Source of the DNA: Clostridia bacterium | GTDB taxonomy: Bacteria > Bacillota > Clostridia > Oscillospirales > CAG-382 | DNA: 11,624 nt | Direction: 5' to 3' | Assembly: GCA_017959195.1 (NCBI GenBank) | Contig: JAGDBE010000013.1 | Location: 1 to 11,624 of the forward strand | Shown: piece after piece, positions 6,038 through 11,624 of the stretch | Layout of the letters: every line of letters starts with the position of its first letter | Numbering within the stretch: the first letter of the stretch is position 1 | The notes under the pieces: generated by a model | The model's input: the letters and a program-made list of their open reading frames with translations, nothing else | Databases searched by the model: none | What the model was told of the DNA's origin: nothing | Translations under genes and position numbers: made by a program

Positions 6038-7657
6038 TCAATACATTCCGGGAGCGGGGGCTGCCTGAGGTGCCGGAGGTTCCGGTTTGTCAGCGACAAG
6101 CGCTTCCGTCGTGAGTATCATCGAAGCGATTGAAGCCGCGTTCTGAAGCGCGCTTCTCGATACCTTGGTAGGATCCACGATGCCCGCCGTCATCATATCG
6201 ACAAACTTATCGTTATATGCGTCGTATCCGAAGCCTTTTTCTTTAATGCTCATAATCTTATCAAGCACAACAGAGCCGTCCTTGCCAGCATTATACGCTA
6301 TCTGGCGGATCGGTTCTTCAAGCGCTTTTACAACTATCGAAACGCCTGTCTTTTCGTCGCCCTCGGTCTCATTAAGAAGCGTCATTATGTCGGGAAGAAT
6401 GTTTGCAAACGCCGTGCCGCCGCCGGGAACTATTCCCTCTTCGACAGCCGCCTTGGTTGCGTTGAGAGCGTCTTCTATGCGAAGCTTCTTGTCTTTCATT
6501 TCGGTTTCTGTTGCAGCGCCGACTTTGATTACGGCAACGCCGCCGGAAAGCTTTGCAAGTCTTTCCTGGAGTTTTTCCTTGTCGAATTCCGACGTGGTCG
6601 TTTCTATTCCCGATTTGATCTGCGCTATTCTTGCCTTTATCTGTTCGGGATCGCCCTGACCGCCGACGATAATGGTATTTTCCTTATTGATTTTAACCTG
6701 GCGCGCTCTGCCGAGCTGGGAAATATTCGTGTCTTTGAGTTCAAGTCCGAGGTCGGAAGAAATTACTTCACCGCCCGTTAAAATTGCGATATCGGTAAGC
6801 ATTTCCTTTCTTCTGTCGCCGAATCCGGGCGCCTTTACGGCAACACAGTTAAGCGTTCCTCTGAGTTTGTTTACTATAAGAGTCGAAAGCGCTTCGCCTT
6901 CAACGTCTTCCGCGATAATGACGAGCTTGTTGCCTTCTTTGAGTATCTGCTCGAGAAGCGGGAGAATATCGTTTATATTCGATACCTTTTTATCTGTAAT
7001 GAGAAGGAGCGCGTCGTCGAGAACGGCTTCCATCTTGTCGGTATCGGTTACCATATAAGGCGAAATGTATCCTCTGTCGAACTGCATGCCTTCAACAACT
7101 TCGCAGAACGTATCGGCAGATTTCGATTCCTCAACGGTAATAACGCCGTCTGCCGTTACCTTTTCCATGGCGTCGGCGATAAGTTTTCCTATAACTTCGT
7201 CGGCAGACGAAACCGCGCCGACTCTTGCGATGTCGCCCGAGCCGTTTACCTTTTTGGAAATGCCGGCAAGCGATTCAACCGCCTTGTTGACCGCCTTCTG
7301 AATACCCTTTTTGAGTATCATCGGGTTTGCGCCTGCGGCAACGTTCTTCATTCCTTCGCGAACAAACGCCTGGGCAAGAAGGATAGCCGTCGTCGTTCCG
7401 TCGCCCGCAGCGTCGTTGGTCTTTGTCGCAACTTCTTTTAAGAGCTGTGCGCCCATATTTTCCATCGGGTCTTCGAGTTCTATTTCCTTTGCTATCGTTA
7501 CGCCGTCGTTTGTGATAAGCGGCGAGCCGTATTTTTTATCAAGCACAACGTTTCTGCCCTTCGGACCGAGCGTTACCTTTACAGTATCCGCAACGGCGTC
7601 AACGCCTTTTTTCAACGCGTTTCTCGCGTCAATTCCGTATGCAAGTTCCTTTGACAT
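6038..7657 (-). CDS. groEL: Chaperonin GroEL (60 kDa, Hsp60)
   Basis: GroEL forms the double-ring chaperonin that folds cytoplasmic proteins in an ATP cycle with GroES. The 539-residue product is collinear with the family. It has the N-terminal block DARNALKKGVD, the nucleotide-binding VTLGPKGRNVVLD, the catalytic loop GDGTTT with D86 (D87 in Escherichia coli), the apical AEDVEGEAL stretch and the C-terminal EEGIVPGGGTAF motif. The ATG is 7 bases after a strong GGAGG. The gap to groES is 35 bases with no terminator, so both genes are on one transcript under the CIRCE-controlled promoter. The tail is unusual: instead of the common Gly-Gly-Met repeats it ends in the Pro/Ala-rich PEPPAPQAAPAPGMY. 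No frame break or missing active-site residue was seen. Confidence 0.98.
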   Translation of the reverse strand: MSKELAYGIDARNALKKGVDAVADTVKVTLGPKGRNVVLDKKYGSPLITNDGVTIAKEIELEDPMENMGAQLLKEVATKTNDAAGDGTTTAILLAQAFVREGMKNVAAGANPMILKKGIQKAVNKAVESLAGISKKVNGSGDIARVGAVSSADEVIGKLIADAMEKVTADGVITVEESKSADTFCEVVEGMQFDRGYISPYMVTDTDKMEAVLDDALLLITDKKVSNINDILPLLEQILKEGNKLVIIAEDVEGEALSTLIVNKLRGTLNCVAVKAPGFGDRRKEMLTDIAILTGGEVISSDLGLELKDTNISQLGRARQVKINKENTIIVGGQGDPEQIKARIAQIKSGIETTTSEFDKEKLQERLAKLSGGVAVIKVGAATETEMKDKKLRIEDALNATKAAVEEGIVPGGGTAFANILPDIMTLLNETEGDEKTGVSIVVKALEEPIRQIAYNAGKDGSVVLDKIMSIKEKGFGYDAYNDKFVDMMTAGIVDPTKVSRSALQNAASIASMILTTEALVADKPEPPAPQAAPAPGMY

Positions 7658-7692
7658 ATAAATTCCTCCGATTCAAATTGTTATTTATTTTA

Positions 7693-7980
7693 TCAGTCTT
7701 CGACTACGGCGAGAATATCGCTCTGTCTTACGACAGAATATTCAACTCCGTCTATCTTGACTTCCGTTCCGGAATATTTGCTCGTTATTACTTTATCGCC
7801 TTTCTTTACGGTCATAATAACTTCTTTACCGTCAACCATGCCGCCCGGTCCTACCTCGATTACTTCCGCAATACTCGGTTTTTCCTGCGCGGCGGCGGTG
7901 AGAATAATCCCGCTCTTCGTGGTCTCTTCCGCCTCGATTGTCTTGATTACCACTCTGTCTGAAAGAGGTCTGAGTTTCAT
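7693..7980 (-). CDS. groES: Co-chaperonin GroES (10 kDa, Hsp10)
   Basis: GroES is the heptameric lid of the GroEL cage. The 95-residue product is full length. It starts with the family signature MKLRPLSDRVVIK, has the mobile loop EETTKSGIILT (about residues 18-28) that contacts GroEL, and keeps the VGPGG turn and the KGDKVI strand. The ATG follows a perfect AGGAGG (7993-7988) at 7 bases. It is the first gene of the groESL operon. Its leader carries a CIRCE operator, so it should be repressed by HrcA and induced by heat or misfolded protein. hrcA itself is not in this window. Confidence 0.98.
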   Translation of the reverse strand: MKLRPLSDRVVIKTIEAEETTKSGIILTAAAQEKPSIAEVIEVGPGGMVDGKEVIMTVKKGDKVITSKYSGTEVKIDGVEYSVVRQSDILAVVED

Positions 7981-8004
7981 ATTTATTCCTCCTGAATTTT
8001 ATTT

Positions 8005-8031
8005 TTAGCACTTGACTTGTTAGAGTGCTAA
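8005..8031. promoter_or_regulatory. CIRCE operator (HrcA binding site) of groESL
   Basis: Plus-strand TTAGCACTT (8005-8013), a 9-base spacer and GAGTGCTAA (8023-8031) match the CIRCE consensus TTAGCACTC-N9-GAGTGCTAA with a single change (T for C at 8013). It lies directly downstream of the -10 box, in the groES leader, which is the classic site for HrcA repression. Confidence 0.96.
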
Positions 8032-8043
8032 CTGTCATATTGT

Positions 8044-8072
8044 ATTTTATACCCTATTACCCGAAAAATCAA
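8044..8072 (-). promoter_or_regulatory. Vegetative promoter of groESL
   Basis: Minus-strand TTGATT (8072-8067) and TAAAAT (8049-8044) are separated by 17 bases. Transcription would begin near 8036-8038, just before the CIRCE element. An AT-rich palindrome lies upstream of the -35. Confidence 0.7.
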
Positions 8073-8079
8073 TAGAAAC

Positions 8080-8103
8080 GTTAAAAATTAATATATTTTT
8101 AAC
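8080..8103. repeat. AT-rich 9-bp palindrome upstream of the groESL promoter
   Basis: GTTAAAAAT (8080-8088) and ATTTTTAAC (8095-8103) are exact reverse complements around a 6-base loop. It lies between the end of the RlmL-like gene and the groESL -35 box. It could be an UP-element-like AT tract or a weak terminator for the upstream gene, but it has little GC and no clean T-run directly after the stem. Its function is unknown. Confidence 0.4.
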
Positions 8104-8132
8104 AAAAAATGCAATAGTTGTTTTGCCGCAAT

Positions 8133-9257
8133 TCAGCTGTTTTTGAAGTACTGATAATAGTTGCATTTTATCATGCCGTTATAGAGTTTTCTGACCTTGT
8201 CGGCCTTCTTTCCGTAAAGGGATTCGAACTCCTCTTCCGACGTGATGATATAAATCTGCCACGGCGAGAGCTTTGAAAAGTTCTTGCCGAGTTTTTTATA
8301 AAGCTCCCGCGCCTCTCTGATGGTTCCGAGGCGTTCACCGTACGGCGGATTGCAGACAATCGTCGTTCTGACGTCGTCTTTTTCTATGGTCGTCGCGTCT
8401 TTTTGGAAAACCTTTATATATTTATCCATTCCGGCGCGTTTTATATTGATTTGCGCTATTTTCAGCGCGTCTGCGTCTATATCTGACGCAAAAGCGTAAA
8501 AATCAGTGTTTGTAACGGCAGCAAGCGCTTCCTCCCTTGCGTCTTTCCAGACATTTTTGTCGATAAATCCGTATTTTTCGGCGCAAAAGCCTCTTTTTAT
8601 ACCGGGAGCGGTGTTCGTCATAATCAGCGCCGCTTCAATCGGTATGGTTCCCGTTCCGCAAAACGGGTCCCAGAGTCTGACGTTTTCACGCGGGCGCGCT
8701 ATTTTGACCAGCGCCGCGGCAAGCGTCTCCCTTATGTGCGCTTTTCCGACGTCGGAGACAAATCCGCGCTTGTGAAGCGCGTCTCCGCTCGTGTCAAGCA
8801 TAACCGAAACGGCGTTTTCCATAATGAAAAACTCTATCTGATATTTTATACCGGTTTCTTCAAACCAGTCGGTTTTATAGGTTGCTTTAAGGCGCTCCAC
8901 GACCGCCTTTTTTATTATGCTCTGACAGTCGGGTACAGAATAGAGCTTCGATTTTATCGAGTGTCCCTTTACGGGAAACGCGTCTTTTCTGCCTATAAAA
9001 TATTCCCACGGCACCTTTTTTACGTTATCGAAAAGCTCCGTAAAGGTTTCGGCGTTGAATCTTGCGACTTCTATAAGCACGCGTTCCGCCGTGCGTAAAC
9101 CGATATTCGCCTTTGCAATTATATTTTCGTCGCCCGTAAAATATACTCGTCCGTCAATGGTTTTGGTTCTCTTGCCGCCGAGCGCGTCTATTTCTTCCCC
9201 GACAAACTTTTCGAGTCCGAACGTCGTCGTTGCGACAAGATTGTATGTATGCGGCAT
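8133..9257 (-). CDS. rlmL: RlmL-like THUMP-domain class I SAM-dependent RNA methyltransferase
   Basis: The 374-residue protein matches the single-domain RlmL/YpsC group. An N-terminal ferredoxin-like plus THUMP RNA-binding region spans about residues 1-155. It is followed by the LHKRGF signature (161-166) and a Rossmann-fold methyltransferase. The SAM-binding motif is DPFCGTGT (197-204), an acidic residue follows in ASDIDADAL (about 257-265), and the catalytic motif is NPPYGERL (303-310), typical of N2-guanine methylation. In Escherichia coli the related RlmL half of RlmKL makes m2G2445 in 23S rRNA; this protein lacks the RlmK half, as is usual in Bacillota. The exact target here is inferred from homology. 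The ATG has an AAGGGG site 6 bases upstream and begins 9 bases after the preceding gene, so it is the last gene of the minus-strand block. No strong terminator was seen after it. Confidence 0.88.
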   Translation of the reverse strand: MPHTYNLVATTTFGLEKFVGEEIDALGGKRTKTIDGRVYFTGDENIIAKANIGLRTAERVLIEVARFNAETFTELFDNVKKVPWEYFIGRKDAFPVKGHSIKSKLYSVPDCQSIIKKAVVERLKATYKTDWFEETGIKYQIEFFIMENAVSVMLDTSGDALHKRGFVSDVGKAHIRETLAAALVKIARPRENVRLWDPFCGTGTIPIEAALIMTNTAPGIKRGFCAEKYGFIDKNVWKDAREEALAAVTNTDFYAFASDIDADALKIAQINIKRAGMDKYIKVFQKDATTIEKDDVRTTIVCNPPYGERLGTIREARELYKKLGKNFSKLSPWQIYIITSEEEFESLYGKKADKVRKLYNGMIKCNYYQYFKNS

Positions 9258-9266
9258 ATTTACCCC

Positions 9267-9728
9267 TTATTTTTTATATATCGATTCGTATTCTTTGTTT
9301 TTGTTTTCGATTTTTGCGTTTATATTGCCGGCAATTATTCTCACCGTTCCTACAACCGTATAAATAAGCACGAAGAACAGCGAAATCGCAAGCACCATAT
9401 AAACTTTGTTGGTCGTCTCGTTTGCCGAGCGCATATACGCTTCCGCGCCGTTTCCCATAATATACGTGAGATAAAATGCTCCGTAAGAAAGCAGAAAATG
9501 TATAATGCGGACTATTATTATATTGACTTTCTTTTCTTTGAGAAAATCGGTTATCGCAAACGTTATTGCAAGCAGCGCAGAAAACAGCGCATTCCAGAGA
9601 ATCTGTCCGCAGAATATCACGTTATCTTTGTTCATCGCATATCCGAATATGCCGAAAAAGAGCAAGCATGCCGAAAAGCACAACGTAAAAATAAAAACGT
9701 ACCTCTTTAACTTTTTCAAAAATTTCAT
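9267..9728 (-). CDS. Small four-helix membrane protein (possibly DUF3021-like)
   Basis: The 153-residue protein has four predicted membrane helices, at about residues 11-32, 38-62, 69-92 and 109-133. A Lys-rich N-terminus and a charged, Asn/Lys-rich C-terminal tail suggest that both ends are cytoplasmic. No catalytic motif was seen. Length and topology, and the patterns around SALLAITFA, IHFLLSYG and the FVLIYTVV helix followed by a basic tail, recall DUF3021 membrane proteins. This is from memory and not proven. DUF3021 genes often sit beside LytTR regulators, which are absent here. ATG at 9728 is the chosen start: it overlaps the prmC stop (ATGA) and has AGGAG 8 bases upstream. A longer frame from 9761 would lie inside prmC and contain that site. 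Its position between two methyltransferase genes looks like shared transcription and says little about function. Confidence 0.75.
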   Translation of the reverse strand: MKFLKKLKRYVFIFTLCFSACLLFFGIFGYAMNKDNVIFCGQILWNALFSALLAITFAITDFLKEKKVNIIIVRIIHFLLSYGAFYLTYIMGNGAEAYMRSANETTNKVYMVLAISLFFVLIYTVVGTVRIIAGNINAKIENKNKEYESIYKK

Positions 9729-10570
9729 ACCGTCAACTCCTGCTTTAATTTTGCGACGCACATTCTGTCCGCGCCGTAAACGTCTTTGTAGATTTCGGCG
9801 TCAATGCCGTTTTCTTCGAATAATTTCTGTACTCCGTCCGCGGTATCATATCCGGTCTCGCAGATTATGATTCCGTTCTTTTTAAGATATTTGCCGTATC
9901 TTTCCGCGATAATTCTGTAAAAATATAGTCCGTCTTCCCCGCCGTCAAGCGCGATTTTCGGCTCTTTTTTCACTTCATCAGACAGTTTTTCCATATCTTC
10001 CGACTTTATATACGGCGGGTTTGAAACGATTATGTCCGCTTTCCTTTTAGGAATAAATTTTGCGATATCGCACCTTATTATATCCATTCTGTCTTCGAGA
10101 TTATGGTATTTGCAGTTTTTTTCGGCATATTTGAGCGCTTTTGCCGAAATATCAACCGCCTGCACCGACGAGAGTTTTACGTTATTAAGAACGGCAACCG
10201 AAATGCAGCCGCTTCCGGTGCACAAATCGATAAAATGGCCTCTCTTTTTAAGGCGTTTTATCGACTCTTCCGCTATAAGCTCCGTTTCATGCCCCGGTAT
10301 AAGGCAGCCCTCTCCGCAGAAGACCCGGAGCCCGTAAAAATCCCATTCTTTGCAGATATATTGAAGCGGAACGCCGTCTTTTCTCTTGTCAAGCGCTTCA
10401 AACAGTTTTCCGAGCTTTTTTTCCGGAATCTCCTTGTTTCTCGACAGAAGATAGTCGTTTTTTGATATTTTCAGAACGTGTCTTATTATCTGTTCCGTTT
10501 CAAAATCGGGATTTTCGGTTACTTTTAGCAGTTCTTTCGAGCAAACCGCTTTAAATTCCCGTACCGTCAT
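9725..10570 (-). CDS. prmC: Release factor glutamine methyltransferase PrmC (HemK)
   Basis: PrmC methylates the glutamine of the GGQ motif in release factors RF1 and RF2, which speeds peptide release. The 281-residue protein has a helical N-terminal release-factor-binding domain (about 1-75, with PLQYI at 68-72) and a Rossmann methyltransferase domain. Motifs are DLCTGSG (115-121) for SAM binding, SNPPY (183-187) for the glutamine substrate, ALDGGEDGL (207-215) and GADR near the end. The usual LIPRPxTE segment reads LIPGHETE (90-97), an unusual Arg-Pro to Gly-His change. The ATG overlaps the end of the DUF1385 gene by 20 bases, with a GAGGA site upstream. prfA, a frequent neighbour in Bacillota, is not in the window. 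The DUF1385-prmC pairing is a familiar Clostridia arrangement. Confidence 0.94.
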   Translation of the reverse strand: MTVREFKAVCSKELLKVTENPDFETEQIIRHVLKISKNDYLLSRNKEIPEKKLGKLFEALDKRKDGVPLQYICKEWDFYGLRVFCGEGCLIPGHETELIAEESIKRLKKRGHFIDLCTGSGCISVAVLNNVKLSSVQAVDISAKALKYAEKNCKYHNLEDRMDIIRCDIAKFIPKRKADIIVSNPPYIKSEDMEKLSDEVKKEPKIALDGGEDGLYFYRIIAERYGKYLKKNGIIICETGYDTADGVQKLFEENGIDAEIYKDVYGADRMCVAKLKQELTV

Positions 10571-11558
10571 TCTTTTCTTCCTCGCTTATAATTTCCGCCT
10601 GAGCTTCTTCTGAGGCATTTTCTTTTTCTTCCGGCGGATATATATCGGGAAGCGCCGCTTTGAGCGATGCTATCGCAACTTCAATCTGTTTCAGATCCGG
10701 CTCTTTGGTAGTAAGGCGCTGTATCCACAGTCCGGGGGCAGAGACGATTTTAACAAAAAGGTTGTTGTGCTTTCCCGCGTATCTTATGAATTCGTAACCG
10801 ATTCCCACAACCAAAGGCAAAAACAGTATTTTAAGCGGGATCCTCACATAAATCGGAGTTTCTATATATATGACGGACACAAGAATTCCTATTATCATGA
10901 GGATAAACAGAAAGCTCGTTCCGCACCTCGGGTGAAATCTGCACTGTTTTTTAACGTTTTCGGGAGTGAGTTCTATTTCCGCTTCATGGCAGAATATAGA
11001 CTTGTGCTCCGCTCCGTGATACTGGAATACCCTTTTCATATCGGGTATAAGTGATACTACCGCAAGATAACAAAGAAAAATGATTATCTTTGAAAAACCG
11101 TCGACAAGGCTCTTTATTATTCTTAAATCCGTATAGCGCGCGACGAAATCGGAAATTACGGCGGGAATGACGAAAAACAGTCCGACAGATACCGCAACGC
11201 CGAGAACAATTCCTATTGCCGACGCCACGTAAGCTATGCTTTTTCCGAATTTTTCACGCAGCCATTTCTCGAATTTCGACTCCTCTTCCTCGATTCCGAG
11301 CATTTCCGCCGATTTGCTCAGCGTTTTGGTACTGAGTATCAGGGATTCCACGAAACCGACTATTCCGCGTATTATCGGAATTCTGAAAAATTTATGTTTC
11401 GACGCAATCGTTTTGGAGTCTTCCACTTCTGTTACGATGTTGCCGTTTACCTGCCTTACAGAAAGCGCAACGTACTTTTTTGACTTCATCATTACGCCTT
11501 CAAGAACCGCCTGTCCGCCGATTCCGGAGTAATGCCTGAGTTTACGTTTTCTTCTCAT
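10551..11558 (-). CDS. DUF1385 family membrane protein (YqhQ-like)
   Basis: The 335-residue protein carries the hallmarks of DUF1385, a widespread family of unknown function sometimes described as a predicted metal-dependent enzyme. They are GGQAVLEGVMM (14-24), FQYHGAEHK (178-186) and CRFHPRCGTSF (206-216), then GYEFIRY (254-260) and SAPGLWIQRLTT (273-284). The conserved His, Cys and Glu residues would suit a metal site. Hydrophobic segments at about 109-138, 155-171, 217-233 and 240-257 anchor it in the membrane. The C-terminal 30 residues are strongly acidic. ATG at 11558 is preferred because GGAG (11568-11565) sits 6 bases upstream. A TTG at 11570 would add four residues but would itself begin at that ribosome binding site. 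It is the first gene of the minus-strand block, beginning only 18 bases after a hairpin terminator. Confidence 0.9.
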   Translation of the reverse strand: MRRKRKLRHYSGIGGQAVLEGVMMKSKKYVALSVRQVNGNIVTEVEDSKTIASKHKFFRIPIIRGIVGFVESLILSTKTLSKSAEMLGIEEEESKFEKWLREKFGKSIAYVASAIGIVLGVAVSVGLFFVIPAVISDFVARYTDLRIIKSLVDGFSKIIIFLCYLAVVSLIPDMKRVFQYHGAEHKSIFCHEAEIELTPENVKKQCRFHPRCGTSFLFILMIIGILVSVIYIETPIYVRIPLKILFLPLVVGIGYEFIRYAGKHNNLFVKIVSAPGLWIQRLTTKEPDLKQIEVAIASLKAALPDIYPPEEKENASEEAQAEIISEEEKNDGTGI

Positions 11559-11564
11559 ACCCTT

Positions 11565-11568
11565 CTCC
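11565..11568 (-). promoter_or_regulatory. Ribosome binding site deciding the start of the DUF1385 gene
   Basis: Minus-strand GGAG lies 6 bases before ATG at 11558. It overlaps the TTG codon at 11570-11568, which makes that alternative start unlikely. Confidence 0.65.
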
Positions 11569-11576
11569 AATTTACG

Positions 11577-11609
11577 AAAAAAGAGGTCGAGGCCTTAGCC
11601 TCAACCTCT
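11577..11609 (-). terminator. Intrinsic terminator or attenuator upstream of DUF1385
   Basis: On the minus strand AGAGGTTGAGGC (11609-11598), loop TAAG and GCCTCGACCTCT (11593-11582) form a 12-bp stem followed by five to six Ts (11582-11577). The one imperfect pair is G-U on the minus strand but C-A on the plus strand, so the hairpin is built for minus-strand RNA. It probably ends the upstream gene, which lies beyond the right edge. Confidence 0.85.
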
Positions 11610-11624
11610 CATCTTCATCAAATA

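Noticed and set aside
6165..7661. Series of plus-strand open frames opposite groEL
   Set aside because: All are Ser/Thr/Pro/Ile-rich mirrors of groEL codons with no motifs.
8104..8132. Terminator after the RlmL-like gene
   Set aside because: A T-run is present on the minus strand, but only a 4-bp stem with a large loop could be drawn before it.
9729..9761. Longer start for the small membrane protein at 9761
   Set aside because: The extra 11 codons lie inside prmC and contain the AGGAG site serving ATG at 9728.
11558..11570. TTG start for the DUF1385 gene at 11570
   Set aside because: The TTG overlaps the GGAG ribosome binding site that properly serves ATG at 11558.
11571..11624. C-terminus of an rpmE (ribosomal protein L31) gene at the right edge
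   Set aside because: L31 is a frequent neighbour of DUF1385, but the few bases right of the hairpin show no recognisable L31 ending and more than one frame could stop there.

Overview
The window reads as a piece of a chromosome from a spore-forming member of the Clostridia (Bacillota), probably an anaerobe of the oscillospiral/ruminococcal kind. The reasons are the phoH-ybeY-era-recO gene order, a groESL operon under a HrcA-type CIRCE operator, strong GGAGG-type ribosome binding sites, MutS2, a DUF1385-prmC pair, and the beginning of a dipicolinate synthase gene (dpaA) at the left edge. Genus or species cannot be named from this sequence. No phage, insertion sequence, CRISPR array, toxin system or RNA gene was seen. 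No stretch over 300 bases lacks a gene.

Layout. (1) 1-222, minus strand: the first 74 codons of a dpaA-like sporulation gene, starting with TTG. (2) 223-411: a divergent intergenic region holding a near-consensus vegetative promoter for phoH, a perfect 9-bp inverted repeat around its -35 box, and four copies of a TTTGCG/CGCAAA hexamer. (3) 412-5993, plus strand: a tight operon of phoH, a fused ybeY-era gene, recO and mutS2, closed by a strong hairpin terminator. (4) 6038-7980, minus strand: groES-groEL, convergent with mutS2 and sharing its bidirectional terminator; the promoter and CIRCE operator lie at 8005-8072. (5) 8133-11558, minus strand: a coupled block of a DUF1385 membrane protein, prmC, a small four-helix membrane protein and an RlmL-like RNA methyltransferase. 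It is preceded by a hairpin terminator at the right edge.

How the genes fit together. The plus-strand operon joins RNA/ribosome maturation (PhoH, YbeY, Era) with DNA repair or ribosome quality control (RecO, MutS2). The right block contains two translation-apparatus methyltransferases: PrmC for release factors and an RlmL-like enzyme for 23S rRNA. GroES and GroEL form the heat-inducible chaperonin.

The most notable points are the in-frame YbeY-Era fusion, which puts two proteins known to cooperate in 16S rRNA 3'-end maturation on one chain; a hairpin terminator that sits in the leader of the DUF1385-prmC block and must be read through; the repeated hexamers around the phoH promoter; and a Pro/Ala-rich GroEL tail. 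This is mainly a housekeeping region. I found no convincing wholly new system in it.
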